A DNA stretch of 64,000 nucleotides, taken from Leifsonia psychrotolerans (lineage in GTDB: Bacteria; Actinomycetota; Actinomycetes; Actinomycetales; Microbacteriaceae). Below, piece after piece: positions 36,841-47,268 of the stretch. The notes under the pieces were generated by a model, which ran no database searches, was not told where the DNA came from, and saw nothing but the letters and a program-made list of their open reading frames with translations. The number at the start of each line of letters is the position of its first letter. Position 1 is the first letter of the stretch. The position numbers and the translations under genes are program-made. Location of the stretch: the NCBI RefSeq assembly GCF_013410665.1, contig NZ_JACCFM010000001.1, positions 186,001 through 250,000 on the forward strand. Direction: 5' to 3'.

Positions 36841-37452
36841 CTACGCGTCGCGCGCAACCTTCAGCAACCGAAAGCTCTTGTTCGTCGAGTCGCGTGAGAC
36901 CGCGAACTCCTCGCTCAGATTCTCGCCGAGCCAGCGCTGCAGCGAGTCGGAGCCCAGGTTGCGTTGCACGACAAGCCAGGCATCCGAGCCCGGCGACAGT
37001 CGGGGTAACCACGTCGTCATGAGTGAGTGCAGCACCACTTTGCCGACCCGAATCGGCGGGTTCGACCAGATCGTCGCGAACGAGACGTCATCGGGAACCT
37101 CCTCGGGGAGCACCGCACGGATGTTGGTCAGCCCGAGAGCTGCCGCATTGCGGCGCACCAGATCGAGTGCGCGCTGGTTGACGTCCACGGCCCAGATTGT
37201 GGCCTCGGGGGAGGTCAGGGCCAGGTGCAGGCTGATCGGCCCCCAACCACAGCCGATGTCAAGAAAATTGCCGTTCACGGGCGGGGGTGGAGCGTTGTCG
37301 AGCAATACCCGGGTGCCCGTGTCGACGTGCTCGGGACTGAAGACGGCGTTCGCTGTCGTGACCGTGTGTGCTCGGCCAGCGAGGTGCACGGTGATCTGAC
37401 GTAGTGTGAGTTCGCTGTCCGACGCTGAAGAGAAATAGTGCTCGGATGCCAT
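36841..37452 (-). CDS. RsmC-like class I SAM-dependent methyltransferase
   Basis: A 203-aa protein with the SAM-binding motif FLDIGCGWGPISL, AVDVNQRALDLV and the base-methylating NPPIR motif, the layout of the C-terminal domain of RsmC/RlmG (16S or 23S rRNA guanine-N2 methyltransferases). It lacks the N-terminal pseudo-domain of the E. coli enzyme, as in other actinobacteria. The stop lies 3 bp from the dapF stop on the other strand, and the start is divergent from hflX, with only 41 bp between start codons. Confidence 0.88.
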   Translation of the reverse strand: MASEHYFSSASDSELTLRQITVHLAGRAHTVTTANAVFSPEHVDTGTRVLLDNAPPPPVNGNFLDIGCGWGPISLHLALTSPEATIWAVDVNQRALDLVRRNAAALGLTNIRAVLPEEVPDDVSFATIWSNPPIRVGKVVLHSLMTTWLPRLSPGSDAWLVVQRNLGSDSLQRWLGENLSEEFAVSRDSTNKSFRLLKVARDA

Positions 37453-37480
37453 AGATGGAACCTATCGGAGTTCGAGGAAC

Positions 37481-37486
37481 TAGGGT
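37481..37486 (+). promoter_or_regulatory. leaderless-type -10 box of hflX
   Basis: TAGGGT ends 7 nt before ATG 37494. This supports 37494 over the in-frame ATG 37455. Confidence 0.55.
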
Positions 37487-37493
37487 TAAAGCG

Positions 37494-39020
<1,527 letters not shown>

Positions 39021-39097
39021 CGACACAAAAAGTCACAGTCGCCCCCGTCCAGAATCGGCGTTGTTAGAGTTTCACTCAATCGTTTCCAGCCACGACA

Positions 39098-39209
39098 GGC
39101 GGTGACGAAGAGCGACAGCCGAGCCCGGCATCCGCCCGCTAGAAACCCCTGCCCATCTGCCGGCACGGGGGTGGCCATCCGGCCGCACAGCACCTCAGAG
39201 AAGGTGCTG
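39098..39209 (+). promoter_or_regulatory. structured leader upstream of metF-metE, possible SAM-type riboswitch
   Basis: The 215-bp gap before metF can fold extensively. CAGCACCT / AGGTGCTG (39188-39195 / 39202-39209) is a perfect 8-bp hairpin ending 17 nt before the Shine-Dalgarno. Upstream, the segment GAGCGACAGCCGAGCCCGGC (about 39111-39130), followed by an AACCCC...GGGGGTGGCC pairing, resembles the core of actinobacterial SAM-IV riboswitches. The outer P1 pairing of that class is not evident. This could instead be an ordinary leader or attenuator. Confidence 0.35.
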
Positions 39210-39235
39210 CTTGGCGTGTGTTGAATGAGGGAACC

Positions 39236-40222
39236 ATGACTGCAGCGAGCGTGCCAGACCTGCCCAGAAGCGGCCTGCCCTTCTCGTTCGAACTCTATCC
39301 CCCGCGTGGCGCCGCCGCAGCCGCGGCTCTGACCCACACGATCGACACGCTTGCTGCAGCGGGGCCCGAGTTCATTTCGGTCACCTACGGGGCCAACGGG
39401 TCGTCGCGTACCTCCTCGCTCGACGTGCTGCGTTACATCCTGACTGAGACGACAGTTGATCCAATGGCCCACCTCACGTGCGTGGGGTCATCTCACGCCG
39501 AGGCGAGCCGGCTGATCCGTGAATTTCTGGACGCCGGGGTGAATAGCTTTCTTGCCTTGCGGGGTGACGCCCCAGCGGGGCTGGCGGAGGGCGAAGGCTA
39601 CCTCGGCGATCTGCGCAGCGCGGGCGAGCTCGTGCAGCTGATTCATCGCGTGCAGGCCGAACGCGTCCCCTACCGGGAGAGCCCGGTACCCGGCCAGCCG
39701 GGCGCACGAACGCTACACACCGAGCGAGCCAAGGTGCGCATCGCGGTCGCGGCCTTCCCCAACGGGCACCCCCGCTCGCGGTCGACGACGCAGGACATCG
39801 ACACGCTGCTCGCAAAACAGGCGGCGGGCGCCAATCTGGCCATTACTCAGCTGTTCTTTCATGCCGATCACTACCTGAGCTTCATCCAACGGGCCAGACA
39901 CGCCGGGGTGGAGTTCCCGATCCTTCCCGGCATCATGCCGGCGACGAGTCCAGCCCGGTTGCGGCGCATTCTTCAGCTCTCCGGCGAAGAGCTGCCCTCC
40001 GAGCTCGCGATCGAGCTTGACGTCGAACCGACCGTCGAGGGCCAGCGCGACATCGGAATCCGCCACGCTGCGCGCTTGGCCACACAGCTGATTGACGGCG
40101 GCGCTCCCGGGCTTCACCTCTATGCCTTCAACGAACATGACACAGTTCTTCACGTCCTTCGGCGTTCCGGCGCTCTGCCCGCAGATTCACCAATCGTCCA
40201 ACAGGTCAAGGAGTCGGCATGA
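39236..40222 (+). CDS. metF: 5,10-methylenetetrahydrofolate reductase
   Basis: MetF makes 5-methyltetrahydrofolate, the methyl donor for MetE. The protein has 328 aa, with N-terminal FSFELYPPRG (catalytic Glu), FISVTYGANG, the FLALRGDAP flavin-binding region, AITQLFFHADHY and a C-terminal GLHLYAFNE. ATG 39236 is chosen for GAGGGA at 39227-39232. The stop overlaps the metE start by four bases, so the folate-dependent methyl supply and transfer are made together. Confidence 0.95.
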   Translation: MTAASVPDLPRSGLPFSFELYPPRGAAAAAALTHTIDTLAAAGPEFISVTYGANGSSRTSSLDVLRYILTETTVDPMAHLTCVGSSHAEASRLIREFLDAGVNSFLALRGDAPAGLAEGEGYLGDLRSAGELVQLIHRVQAERVPYRESPVPGQPGARTLHTERAKVRIAVAAFPNGHPRSRSTTQDIDTLLAKQAAGANLAITQLFFHADHYLSFIQRARHAGVEFPILPGIMPATSPARLRRILQLSGEELPSELAIELDVEPTVEGQRDIGIRHAARLATQLIDGGAPGLHLYAFNEHDTVLHVLRRSGALPADSPIVQQVKESA

Positions 40223-42540
40223 CAAAGACAGCGGTTTTCCCCACCGGAACAATTCTCGGTTACCCCCGCATCGGGCCGCGGCGTGAGTTGAAGAGCGCCG
40301 TCGAGGCCTTCTGGGCCGGCACGATCACCGCGGACGAGCTGGAGAGCACCGCCGCCGGATTGCGCGCTGACATTCGGGAACGCCTGACGGGACTCGGGCT
40401 GGGGCGCGCCGATTCATCGATTCCCGAGACGTTCTCCTTCTATGATCAGGTTCTCGATGCCCTGTGCACCGTCGGGGCGCTGCCCGAGCGCTTTGCCTCA
40501 CTCCTGGGCGCCGATGGCACGATCGACCTCGCCGCCTACTTCACGCTGGCACGGGGAGATGGCGAAAACCCGCCGCTCGAGATGACGAAATGGTTTGATT
40601 CGAACTACCACTACCTCGTGCCTGAAATCGGGCCTGAGACGCGTTTTTCACTGGCCAGCGACCGGATCGTGCGCGAGTTTGTTGAGGCGAAGCAGGGCGG
40701 ATACCTCACCCGCCCGGTCATCGTCGGCCCGGTAACCTTCCTCCTGCTCGCGAAGCCGAGCGATGCGGCGCCGGAGGGGTTCCTGCCGCTGGATCGGCTC
40801 AGAGACCTCCTTCCGGTCTATAGCGAACTTCTTGGTCGGCTGGCCGAAGCGGGAGCAGAGTGGGTTCAGCTTGATGAGCCGGGGCTGGTTTCAGAGAGCA
40901 TCCCTGTGCCCCGTGCCACGGTGTTGGCGGCGCTTCGCCACTCGACCGACACCCTCGGTCATCTCTCTACGCGGCCGGCGATCTTTGTTGCCGCGCCGTA
41001 CGGCAGCCTCGACGACGCGTTTCCGGTTCTCGCCGACGCGCCGATCGAGGCCGTCGGGCTTGACCTGGTGCGGGGCCAAACGCCGTTTGATCTCTCGGGA
41101 CTCGGTACGAAGACACTGGTGGCGGGCGTGATCGATGGCCACAATGTGTGGCGCGGCGACCTCAACGCCGCATTCGACACGGCGCAGGCAATCGCGGCCC
41201 AGGTTGCGCATCTCGCGGTGTCGACCTCGACCTCCCTGCTGCACCTTCCCCACTCCATCGACGACGAACCGGCGTTGGGAGACGGCCTCCTCAGTTGGTT
41301 GGCCTTTGCCGACCAGAAGGTTGCTCAGGTGACGACTCTTGTGCGGGGTCTGGCTGACGGCAAGGCTGCAATTTCACCGGACCTGGCCGCCGCCGCTGCA
41401 GCGCTACAGTCTCGCCAGGATGCACCGGGTGTGCGCGACAGCAGCGTGCGTGCGCGCGCGGCGGCGCTGACCGGAACCGACTTCACACGCGGGTCTTACG
41501 AGCACCGTGTTGAGGCACAGGATGCTGCACTCGGACTTCCTGCACTGCCGACCACCACAATCGGTTCGTTCCCGCAGACCACCGACATCCGTCGAGCGCG
41601 CGCCCAGCACCTGCGTGGAACGCTCTCAGCCGAGGACTATCGCGGTCTGATGCGTGCCGAGATCGCACGGGTGATCGCCCTACAGGAACAGATCGGGCTC
41701 GACGTGCTTGTGCACGGAGAGCCGGAACGCAACGACATGGTGCAGTATTTCGCTGAAAACCTCGAGGGCTTTGCGACCACGGCCAACGGCTGGGTGCAGT
41801 CGTACGGATCTCGGTGTACTCGCCCCTCGATTCTGTGGGGTGACGTGTCGAGGTCGGCTCCGATCAGCGTCGATTGGGCGAGCTACGCTCAGAGCCTCAC
41901 GGCTAAGCCAGTCAAGGGCATGCTGACCGGACCGGTGACGATTCTGGCGTGGTCGTTCGTGCGAGAAGACCAGCCACTCGGCGACACGGCGCGGCAGGTC
42001 GCGCTGGCGTTGCGCGATGAGATCGCCGACCTAGAGGCCGCAGGAATTCAGATTGTCCAGGTCGACGAACCGGCGCTCCGGGAACTTCTTCCGCTCAAGC
42101 GGGCGAATCAGGCCGCCTACCTCGACTGGTCAGTGGGAGCGTTCCGTCTGGCGACGGCGGGCGTCTCGGCCGCCACCCAGATCCACACCCATCTGTGCTA
42201 TTCGGAGTTCGGTGTCGTCATCGATGCCATCCGCAACCTGGACGCCGATGTGACCAGCATCGAGGCGGCACGCTCACGGATGGCGGTCGTGGCCGATCTC
42301 GGCACGAGCGGCTTCGATCACGGGATCGGTCCGGGCGTCTACGACATCCATTCTCCGCGTATTCCCAGCGTGGCCGAGGTGGTCGATCTGCTCGAACGAG
42401 CCCTCACAGCGCTTCCCGAGCGTCAGCTCTGGGTGAATCCGGACTGCGGGCTGAAGACGCGCGGCTACGCCGAAACCGTCGAATCGCTCACCAATGTGCT
42501 TGCGGCGACACGGCAGGTGCGCGCGCGAGTCGCCGGTTAA
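40219..42540 (+). CDS. metE: cobalamin-independent methionine synthase
   Basis: MetE transfers the methyl group from methyltetrahydrofolate (polyglutamate) to homocysteine, giving methionine. The protein has 773 aa and two TIM barrels. Zinc ligands are visible in the C-terminal barrel at His658 and Cys660 (IHTHLCYSEF) and Cys743 (NPDCGLKTRGY). The N-terminal barrel begins GYPRIGPRRELK. ATG 40219 overlaps the metF stop. A long hairpin follows the stop. Confidence 0.98.
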   Translation: MTKTAVFPTGTILGYPRIGPRRELKSAVEAFWAGTITADELESTAAGLRADIRERLTGLGLGRADSSIPETFSFYDQVLDALCTVGALPERFASLLGADGTIDLAAYFTLARGDGENPPLEMTKWFDSNYHYLVPEIGPETRFSLASDRIVREFVEAKQGGYLTRPVIVGPVTFLLLAKPSDAAPEGFLPLDRLRDLLPVYSELLGRLAEAGAEWVQLDEPGLVSESIPVPRATVLAALRHSTDTLGHLSTRPAIFVAAPYGSLDDAFPVLADAPIEAVGLDLVRGQTPFDLSGLGTKTLVAGVIDGHNVWRGDLNAAFDTAQAIAAQVAHLAVSTSTSLLHLPHSIDDEPALGDGLLSWLAFADQKVAQVTTLVRGLADGKAAISPDLAAAAAALQSRQDAPGVRDSSVRARAAALTGTDFTRGSYEHRVEAQDAALGLPALPTTTIGSFPQTTDIRRARAQHLRGTLSAEDYRGLMRAEIARVIALQEQIGLDVLVHGEPERNDMVQYFAENLEGFATTANGWVQSYGSRCTRPSILWGDVSRSAPISVDWASYAQSLTAKPVKGMLTGPVTILAWSFVREDQPLGDTARQVALALRDEIADLEAAGIQIVQVDEPALRELLPLKRANQAAYLDWSVGAFRLATAGVSAATQIHTHLCYSEFGVVIDAIRNLDADVTSIEAARSRMAVVADLGTSGFDHGIGPGVYDIHSPRIPSVAEVVDLLERALTALPERQLWVNPDCGLKTRGYAETVESLTNVLAATRQVRARVAG

Positions 42541-42543
42541 GCA

Positions 42544-42605
42544 CCGCGAGTCTGCGGGAGTTGGTGCCTCGGTCAGTGGGGCAACCAACCCCTGCAGACT
42601 CGCGG
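42544..42605. terminator. long imperfect inverted repeat between metE and lexA
   Basis: The arms CCGCGAGTCTGCGGGAGTTG and the reverse complement ending CTGCAGACTCGCGG pair over about 22 bp with two mismatches, around a 17-nt loop. It lies between convergent metE and lexA and likely terminates both. It is unusually long for a terminator and may be a dispersed palindromic element. Confidence 0.75.
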
Positions 42606-42630
42606 AAAAAGGCGCGGCAGTCGAGGCGAG

Positions 42631-43341
42631 CTAGACCGAGCGCAGTACCGCGACGATCTTGCCGAGAATCTCTGCGTGGTCGCCCATGATGGGCTCGAAG
42701 TTCGTGTTGCGGGGGAGCAACCAGGTGTGGCCATCGCGCTGACGGAACACCTTGACAGTGGCCTCGTTGTCGAGCATTGCAGCGACGATCTCGCCATTCT
42801 CGGCCGTCTTCTGCTGACGCACGACAACCCAGTCGCCATCGCAGATTGCGGCATCGATCATTGATTCACCGACGACCTTGAGCATGAACAGGTCGCCCTT
42901 GCCCACCAGCTGGCGGGGGAGGGGGAAAATCTCGTCGATCTGCTGGTCTGCCGTGATGGGGACGCCGGCGGCAATGCGGCCAACGAGCGGAACCATCGCG
43001 GCATCTCCGATCTGGATCGATCCACCCAGGATGTCCGAGTCGCCGGGCGCACCCGATGTGTCGTCGCCCGATTGGGGCAGTTCAATGAGGATCTCGAGAG
43101 CCCGGGGGCGGTTGGGGTCCCGCCGCAGGTAGCCGCTGAGTTCAAGCTGGTTGAGCTGGTGGGTGACGCTCGACAGGGATGCAAGGCCAACCGCGTCGCC
43201 AATCTCGCGCATGCTTGGCGGATAGCCCTGGCGGCTCACGGATCGCTGGATCACGTCGAGAATCGCGAGCTGTTTCTCGCTCAAGCTCTTGCGACGTCGG
43301 GTGCCGCCCTTGTCGCGCGTATTGCTGCTTTCTTTCGCCAT
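42631..43341 (-). CDS. lexA: SOS repressor LexA
   Basis: A 236-aa LexA with an N-terminal winged helix ([20 protein letters not shown]) and a C-terminal S24 peptidase. The self-cleavage bond is Ala125-Gly126 (RIAAGVPI), with catalytic Ser160 (GESMIDA) and Lys197 (ATVKVF). It represses SOS genes until RecA filaments trigger cleavage. The start ATG 43341 has GAGGAG upstream on the minus strand. The 305-bp divergent region to the LysM gene carries a LexA box near the LysM promoter and a half-site TCGAACACA near a possible lexA promoter. Confidence 0.97.
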   Translation of the reverse strand: MAKESSNTRDKGGTRRRKSLSEKQLAILDVIQRSVSRQGYPPSMREIGDAVGLASLSSVTHQLNQLELSGYLRRDPNRPRALEILIELPQSGDDTSGAPGDSDILGGSIQIGDAAMVPLVGRIAAGVPITADQQIDEIFPLPRQLVGKGDLFMLKVVGESMIDAAICDGDWVVVRQQKTAENGEIVAAMLDNEATVKVFRQRDGHTWLLPRNTNFEPIMGDHAEILGKIVAVLRSV

Positions 43342-43646
43342 CTCAATGCTCCTCGCGCCGATGAATCTGCCGTTGGACCGGCTGTCGCCCTGTCGAATTC
43401 GAGAGTCTCAGCCGGGGCTGTTTCTCGGGAATGTCGGTGGTATCTGGTTGTGTTCGAGCCGTCAACAAAACTGTAACCCCGTCCGCCCCGAAAACAAACA
43501 CTTATTCGAGTGTGTTGCGGCCGATTTTTCGAAAATATCCGTAAACAAGGTTGATTGTTCGAAGAATCGAATATATATTCGGAACAAAGATTCGCATCCG
43601 GCTCTCCCGGCCGAGAGTCGGATGCGTACTTACCAGGAGGTTCACC
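43342..43646. promoter_or_regulatory. lexA/LysM divergent regulatory region
   Basis: This gene-free 305 bp is markedly AT-rich between 43480 and 43600. For lexA (minus strand) a possible -35 TTGACG (43460-43465) and a weak -10 TACCAC (43437-43442) are 17 nt apart, with a LexA half-site TCGAACACA in the spacer. For the LysM gene the promoter and full operator at 43551-43582 are listed separately. An inverted pair TTCGA-AGAA-TCGAA lies at 43558-43571. Confidence 0.6.
43551..43582 (+). promoter_or_regulatory. promoter of the LysM gene overlapped by a LexA box
   Basis: TTGATT (43551-43556) and TATATT (43574-43579) are spaced by exactly 17 nt. TCGAATATATATTCGG at 43567-43582 matches TCGAA-N6-TTCGA with one mismatch and covers the -10, so LexA binding should block transcription. 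Confidence 0.8.
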
Positions 43647-43988
43647 ATGAGCACCACTGCTCCGCACGGATCCATTGGCACCACCCGGCTGCGTCTGACC
43701 CGGCGCGGTCGCCTCGTCTTCAGCACACTCGCGGCGGCGCCGCTGGTCGCCGTGGTTCTTGCCGCAGCGCTGAACGGCGGCGCGGCGCTCGCCTCGGGGG
43801 CCGGCACGAAAACTCACACGTTCTCCTACGTCACAATCACGGCAGGCCAGTCGCTGTGGCAGCTGGCCGAGCGTCTGGCACCGCACGACGATCCGCGCGA
43901 CGTGATCGCCGAGATCGTTGCCCTGAACCAGCTCGACTCGGCCGACGTGGTCCCGGGGCAGCGCCTCGCGCTTCCCGCGTCCGACTAG
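43647..43988 (+). CDS. LysM peptidoglycan-binding protein, probable SOS-induced ChiZ/YneA-type
   Basis: A 113-aa protein with a basic N-terminus, one membrane helix (about residues 26-52) and a C-terminal LysM domain (YVTITAGQSLWQLAERLAP ... VPGQRLALPASD). The LysM should lie outside the membrane and bind peptidoglycan. The layout (short cytosolic tail, helix, LysM) and the place beside lexA match mycobacterial ChiZ (Rv2719c) and Bacillus YneA, SOS-induced inhibitors of division. The AGGAGG at 43635-43640 fixes ATG 43647. The LexA box on its -10 makes damage induction likely. Division inhibition here is inferred. Confidence 0.85.
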   Translation: MSTTAPHGSIGTTRLRLTRRGRLVFSTLAAAPLVAVVLAAALNGGAALASGAGTKTHTFSYVTITAGQSLWQLAERLAPHDDPRDVIAEIVALNQLDSADVVPGQRLALPASD

Positions 43989-43994
43989 TACATC

Positions 43995-44022
43995 CCGCCG
44001 GGCACGCGAACGCGGCCGGCGG
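43995..44022 (+). terminator. candidate terminator after the LysM gene
   Basis: CCGCCGG / CCGGCGG form a short 7-bp stem with a 14-nt loop. There is no T-tract. Confidence 0.4.
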
Positions 44023-44072
44023 AAGGGTGCGGGAGGTAGCCGGACGTGCCAGCACCAATGAGTCGTACTCGT

Positions 44073-44099
44073 TTGCAACTCAGAACTGCCCGGTACCAT
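44073..44099 (+). promoter_or_regulatory. promoter of hisC, leaderless type
   Basis: TTGCAA at 44073-44078 and TACCAT at 44094-44099 are spaced 15 nt apart. The -10 ends 7 nt before GTG 44107. Confidence 0.55.
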
Positions 44100-44106
44100 T
44101 GCACGG

Positions 44107-45204
44107 GTGACCAGCCTCAATGACCTTCCCCTGCGCGACAATCTGCGTGGACTCGTTCCCTATGGCGCACCGCAGCTTCACGTTCCGGTGGCCCTCAACG
44201 TGAACGAGAACACTCACCCCATTCCCGAGGCTGTGGCGCACCACATCGTCGCATCGTTGGCACGAGCGGTACTCACGGTCAATCGGTATCCCGACCGCGA
44301 GTTCACCGAACTGCGCGAGAGCTTGGCAAATTATCTCGGTCACGGACTGACAGCCGAGAACATCTGGGCAGCGAACGGCTCCAATGAGGTCTTGCAGCAG
44401 GTTCTGCAGGCGTTCGGTGGCCCGGGCCGCACCCTTCTCGGTTTCGACCCGACCTATTCGATGTACTCCATTTTGGCGTCGGGAACAGACACCCGGTGGG
44501 TGGCCGGCGAACGCGACGCCGACTACGAGTTGTCGGCCGACACCGCGGCCGCCTGGGTGGCGAAGACGCAGCCCGACCTTGTCTTTCTCTGCTCGCCCAA
44601 CAACCCCACCGGCACACCGCTCGCGCTCGAGACGATCGCGGCGGTCTACGACGCGACCGACGGAATTGTCGTCGTCGACGAGGCCTACGCGGAATTCGGC
44701 GGGGCGGAGGCGCCAACGGCGCTCAGTCTGCTCCCCGGGCGCGAACGGCTTGTGGTCTCCCGCACCATGAGTAAAGCCTTCGCCTTTGCGGGCGCGCGGG
44801 TGGGCTATCTGGCCGCCGATCCTGCGGTGACCGATGCCCTTCGTTTGGTGCGGTTGCCCTACCACCTCTCCGCGCTCACCCAGGCCGCAGCAACGGCCGC
44901 CCTTGATCACACGGCCGAGATGCTGGCGATGGTCGACGACATCCGGGTTCAGCGCGACCGTATCGTGACGGAATTGCGTGACCTGGGGTACCGGCCGTAC
45001 CGGACCGGCAGCAACTTCGTGCTGTTCGGCGGCGTCGAAGATCCAGGTGCGACGTTCACGGCGCTCCTCGCGGAGGGAGTCCTGATTCGCGATATCGGAA
45101 TACCGAATCACCTGCGCGTGAGTGCTGGAACCGAAGCCGAGACGACAGCCTTTCTGGCCGCCATCTCGCGGCTCGGTGCTCCGACCGTCAGCCGAGCGGA
45201 ATAG
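44107..45204 (+). CDS. hisC: histidinol-phosphate aminotransferase
   Basis: A 365-aa PLP aminotransferase, fold type I. The PLP lysine is Lys223 in SRTMSKAFAFAGARVGY. CSPNNPTGT and VVDEAYAEF are the other family motifs, with LNVNENTHP near the N-terminus. It transaminates imidazole-acetol phosphate in histidine synthesis. The GTG start is supported by the -10 box. hisB follows after 9 nt. Confidence 0.97.
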   Translation: MTSLNDLPLRDNLRGLVPYGAPQLHVPVALNVNENTHPIPEAVAHHIVASLARAVLTVNRYPDREFTELRESLANYLGHGLTAENIWAANGSNEVLQQVLQAFGGPGRTLLGFDPTYSMYSILASGTDTRWVAGERDADYELSADTAAAWVAKTQPDLVFLCSPNNPTGTPLALETIAAVYDATDGIVVVDEAYAEFGGAEAPTALSLLPGRERLVVSRTMSKAFAFAGARVGYLAADPAVTDALRLVRLPYHLSALTQAAATAALDHTAEMLAMVDDIRVQRDRIVTELRDLGYRPYRTGSNFVLFGGVEDPGATFTALLAEGVLIRDIGIPNHLRVSAGTEAETTAFLAAISRLGAPTVSRAE

Positions 45205-45207
45205 GCT
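45202..45207 (+). promoter_or_regulatory. candidate internal -10 box of hisB
   Basis: TAGGCT overlaps the hisC stop and ends 6 nt before ATG 45214. Confidence 0.45.
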
Positions 45208-45213
45208 AGCGCT

Positions 45214-45837
45214 ATGACTTCTTCCGCACAGGAACCAGCCCCCCGTATCGCGCAGATCAGCCGCGCGACGAGCGAGTCGAGCATCGAGCTGCGCATCAAC
45301 CTCGATGGCACCGGTGTCAGTGACATTCAGACGACGGTTCCGTTCTACGACCACCTGCTCACGGCGTTCGCGAAGCACTCGCTGACCGACCTCACCGTAC
45401 GGGCCACCGGCGACACCGACATCGACGTGCACCACACGGTGGAAGACATCGGTATCGCGCTCGGCCAGGCCATCAAACAGGCGCTGGGCGACAAGTCCGG
45501 TATCTCGCGCTACGGCGACGCGACGGTTCCGCTCGACGAAGCGCTGGTTCAAGCCGTCGTCGACATTTCCGGCCGCCCGTATCTCGTGCACGAGGGCGAG
45601 CCGGAGGGTTTCGAGTATCACCTGATCGGTGGTCACTTCACCGGTTCCATGGTGCGTCACGTCTTCGAAGCCATCACGTTCAACGCGGCCCTCACCGTGC
45701 ACGTGCGTGTGTTGGGTGGGCGTGACCCCCACCACATCGCCGAGACCGAGTTCAAGGCCTTCGCGCGTGCCTTCCGTCAGGCCAAGGCTTTCGACCCGCT
45801 CGTGGTCGGCATCCCCTCCACCAAGGGTGCTCTGTGA
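45214..45837 (+). CDS. hisB: imidazoleglycerol-phosphate dehydratase
   Basis: A 207-aa monofunctional HisB dehydratase with the metal-binding repeats [12 protein letters not shown] and the later [14 protein letters not shown], and [12 protein letters not shown] near the N-terminus. No phosphatase domain is fused, as is usual in actinobacteria. The stop overlaps the hisH GTG by four bases. Confidence 0.98.
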   Translation: MTSSAQEPAPRIAQISRATSESSIELRINLDGTGVSDIQTTVPFYDHLLTAFAKHSLTDLTVRATGDTDIDVHHTVEDIGIALGQAIKQALGDKSGISRYGDATVPLDEALVQAVVDISGRPYLVHEGEPEGFEYHLIGGHFTGSMVRHVFEAITFNAALTVHVRVLGGRDPHHIAETEFKAFARAFRQAKAFDPLVVGIPSTKGAL

Positions 45838-46466
45838 CCAACGTCGTCGTTTTCGACTACGGCACCGGCAACATCCACTCCGCGGCCAAGGCTCTCGAGC
45901 AGGCTGGCGCGAACGTCACCGTGACGGCCAACCGCAAGACCGCGCTGGAGGCCGACGGCCTCGTCGTTCCCGGCGTCGGCGCGTTCGATGCCGTTATGAC
46001 GTCGTTGAAGGCGGTCTACGGTGACGAGATCATCGACCGGCGACTGGCCGGCGGCCGCGCCGTGCTCGGTATTTGCGTGGGGATGCAGGTCATGTTCGAA
46101 CATGGAGTCGAGCGCGGCGTCGACACCGAAGGCCTGGGGGAGTGGCCGGGAACGGTGACCGAGCTTCCCGCTCCTGTGCTGCCGCACATGGGTTGGAACA
46201 CCGTTGACGCTCCCGACGATTCGGTGCTCTTCCAGGGCCTGCGCGACGAACGCTTCTATTTCGTGCACTCGTACGCCGCCCAGGAATGGACGCTCGACGT
46301 CATGCCACCGTTCCCAGCACCTCGGCTTACGTGGGCTGAGCACGGTGGCCGTTTTCTGGCCGCCGTCGAGAACGGCCCCCTCACCGCCACACAATTCCAC
46401 CCCGAGAAGTCCGGCGAAGCCGGCATCCGTTTGCTGGCGAACTGGCTCGGCTCCCTGCGCGGGTAG
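45834..46466 (+). CDS. hisH: imidazole glycerol phosphate synthase subunit HisH (glutaminase)
   Basis: A 210-aa class I glutamine amidotransferase that feeds ammonia to HisF. Nucleophile Cys81 (GICVGMQ), oxyanion region PGVGAFDA, and His/Glu in TQFHPEKSG. HisF itself is not in the window. The GTG start overlaps hisB. A TAGTAT -10-like box overlaps its stop. Confidence 0.97.
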   Translation: MTNVVVFDYGTGNIHSAAKALEQAGANVTVTANRKTALEADGLVVPGVGAFDAVMTSLKAVYGDEIIDRRLAGGRAVLGICVGMQVMFEHGVERGVDTEGLGEWPGTVTELPAPVLPHMGWNTVDAPDDSVLFQGLRDERFYFVHSYAAQEWTLDVMPPFPAPRLTWAEHGGRFLAAVENGPLTATQFHPEKSGEAGIRLLANWLGSLRG

Positions 46467-46469
46467 TAT
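46464..46469 (+). promoter_or_regulatory. candidate -10 box upstream of priA
   Basis: TAGTAT overlaps the hisH stop. The ~45-nt leader ends with TTGAGGA before ATG 46522. Confidence 0.4.
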
Positions 46470-46521
46470 CGAGTGTTCGTTTCGCCCGCGTGCGCGCGTC
46501 TTTTTCTATTGAGGACATCCC

Positions 46522-47268
46522 ATGAGTGAGTTCAACACAACGCCCCGTCTTGTGCTTTTTCCCGCCGTCGACGTGGCGGGCGGCAAGGCCGTTCGACTCA
46601 CCCGGGGCGAGGCGGGAACAGAGACCAGCTATGGCGATCCGGTCGACGCCGCCGCAGACTGGGCTGCCCAGGGCGCCGAGTGGATTCACCTCGTCGACCT
46701 GGATGCCGCGTTCGGACGTGGCAACAACACGAGCGTCATCAAGAAGGTCATTCGGCAGGTGCGCGGCGTCAACGTCGAGCTTTCGGGCGGCATCCGTGAT
46801 GACAAGTCGCTCGAGGCGGCGCTCGGCACGGGTGTGAAGCGCATCAACCTGGGTACCGCGGCGCTCGAAAACCCCGAATGGGCGGCGAGCGTGATCGCGC
46901 GTTACGGTGAGGCCATTGCCGTGGGGCTCGACGTGCGTGGTACGACTCTGGCTGCTCGTGGCTGGACGAAAGACGGCGGGGATCTCTGGCAGGTGCTCGA
47001 TCGCCTGGAGGATGCCGGCTGCCCGCGCTACGTCGTCACCGACGTCACGAAGGACGGAACGCTGCAAGGCCCGAACATCGACCTGCTGCGCCAGGTCATG
47101 GAACGCACCCACCGTCCGGTGATCGCGTCGGGCGGTATCTCGAGCCTCGACGACCTTCTGGAACTTCGCGAACTTGTGCCGTTGGGTCTCGAGGGCGCGA
47201 TCGTTGGAAAGGCGCTCTATTCCGGTGCCTTCACGCTGCCCGAGGCGCTGGATGTCTCCGGCTCATAA
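46522..47268 (+). CDS. priA: bifunctional HisA/TrpF isomerase PriA
   Basis: A 248-aa (beta-alpha)8 isomerase with catalytic Asp17 ([14 protein letters not shown]), [19 protein letters not shown], and the second Asp in [10 protein letters not shown]. Actinobacterial sequences of this type also isomerise phosphoribosylanthranilate in tryptophan synthesis, since most lack trpF. Whether TrpF is absent here cannot be judged from the window. It ends 17 bases inside the SseB-family gene. Confidence 0.93.
   Translation: MSEFNTTPRLVLFPAVDVAGGKAVRLTRGEAGTETSYGDPVDAAADWAAQGAEWIHLVDLDAAFGRGNNTSVIKKVIRQVRGVNVELSGGIRDDKSLEAALGTGVKRINLGTAALENPEWAASVIARYGEAIAVGLDVRGTTLAARGWTKDGGDLWQVLDRLEDAGCPRYVVTDVTKDGTLQGPNIDLLRQVMERTHRPVIASGGISSLDDLLELRELVPLGLEGAIVGKALYSGAFTLPEALDVSGS

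Noticed and set aside
39021..39235. Cobalamin riboswitch before metF-metE
   Set aside because: The conserved B12 box pattern was not found. A divergent SAM-type element remains the better, though weak, option.
43393..43402. Second LexA operator TCGAATTCGA upstream of lexA
   Set aside because: The half-sites have no spacer, unlike the actinobacterial box with four to six intervening bases, and the site lies downstream of the likely lexA transcription start.
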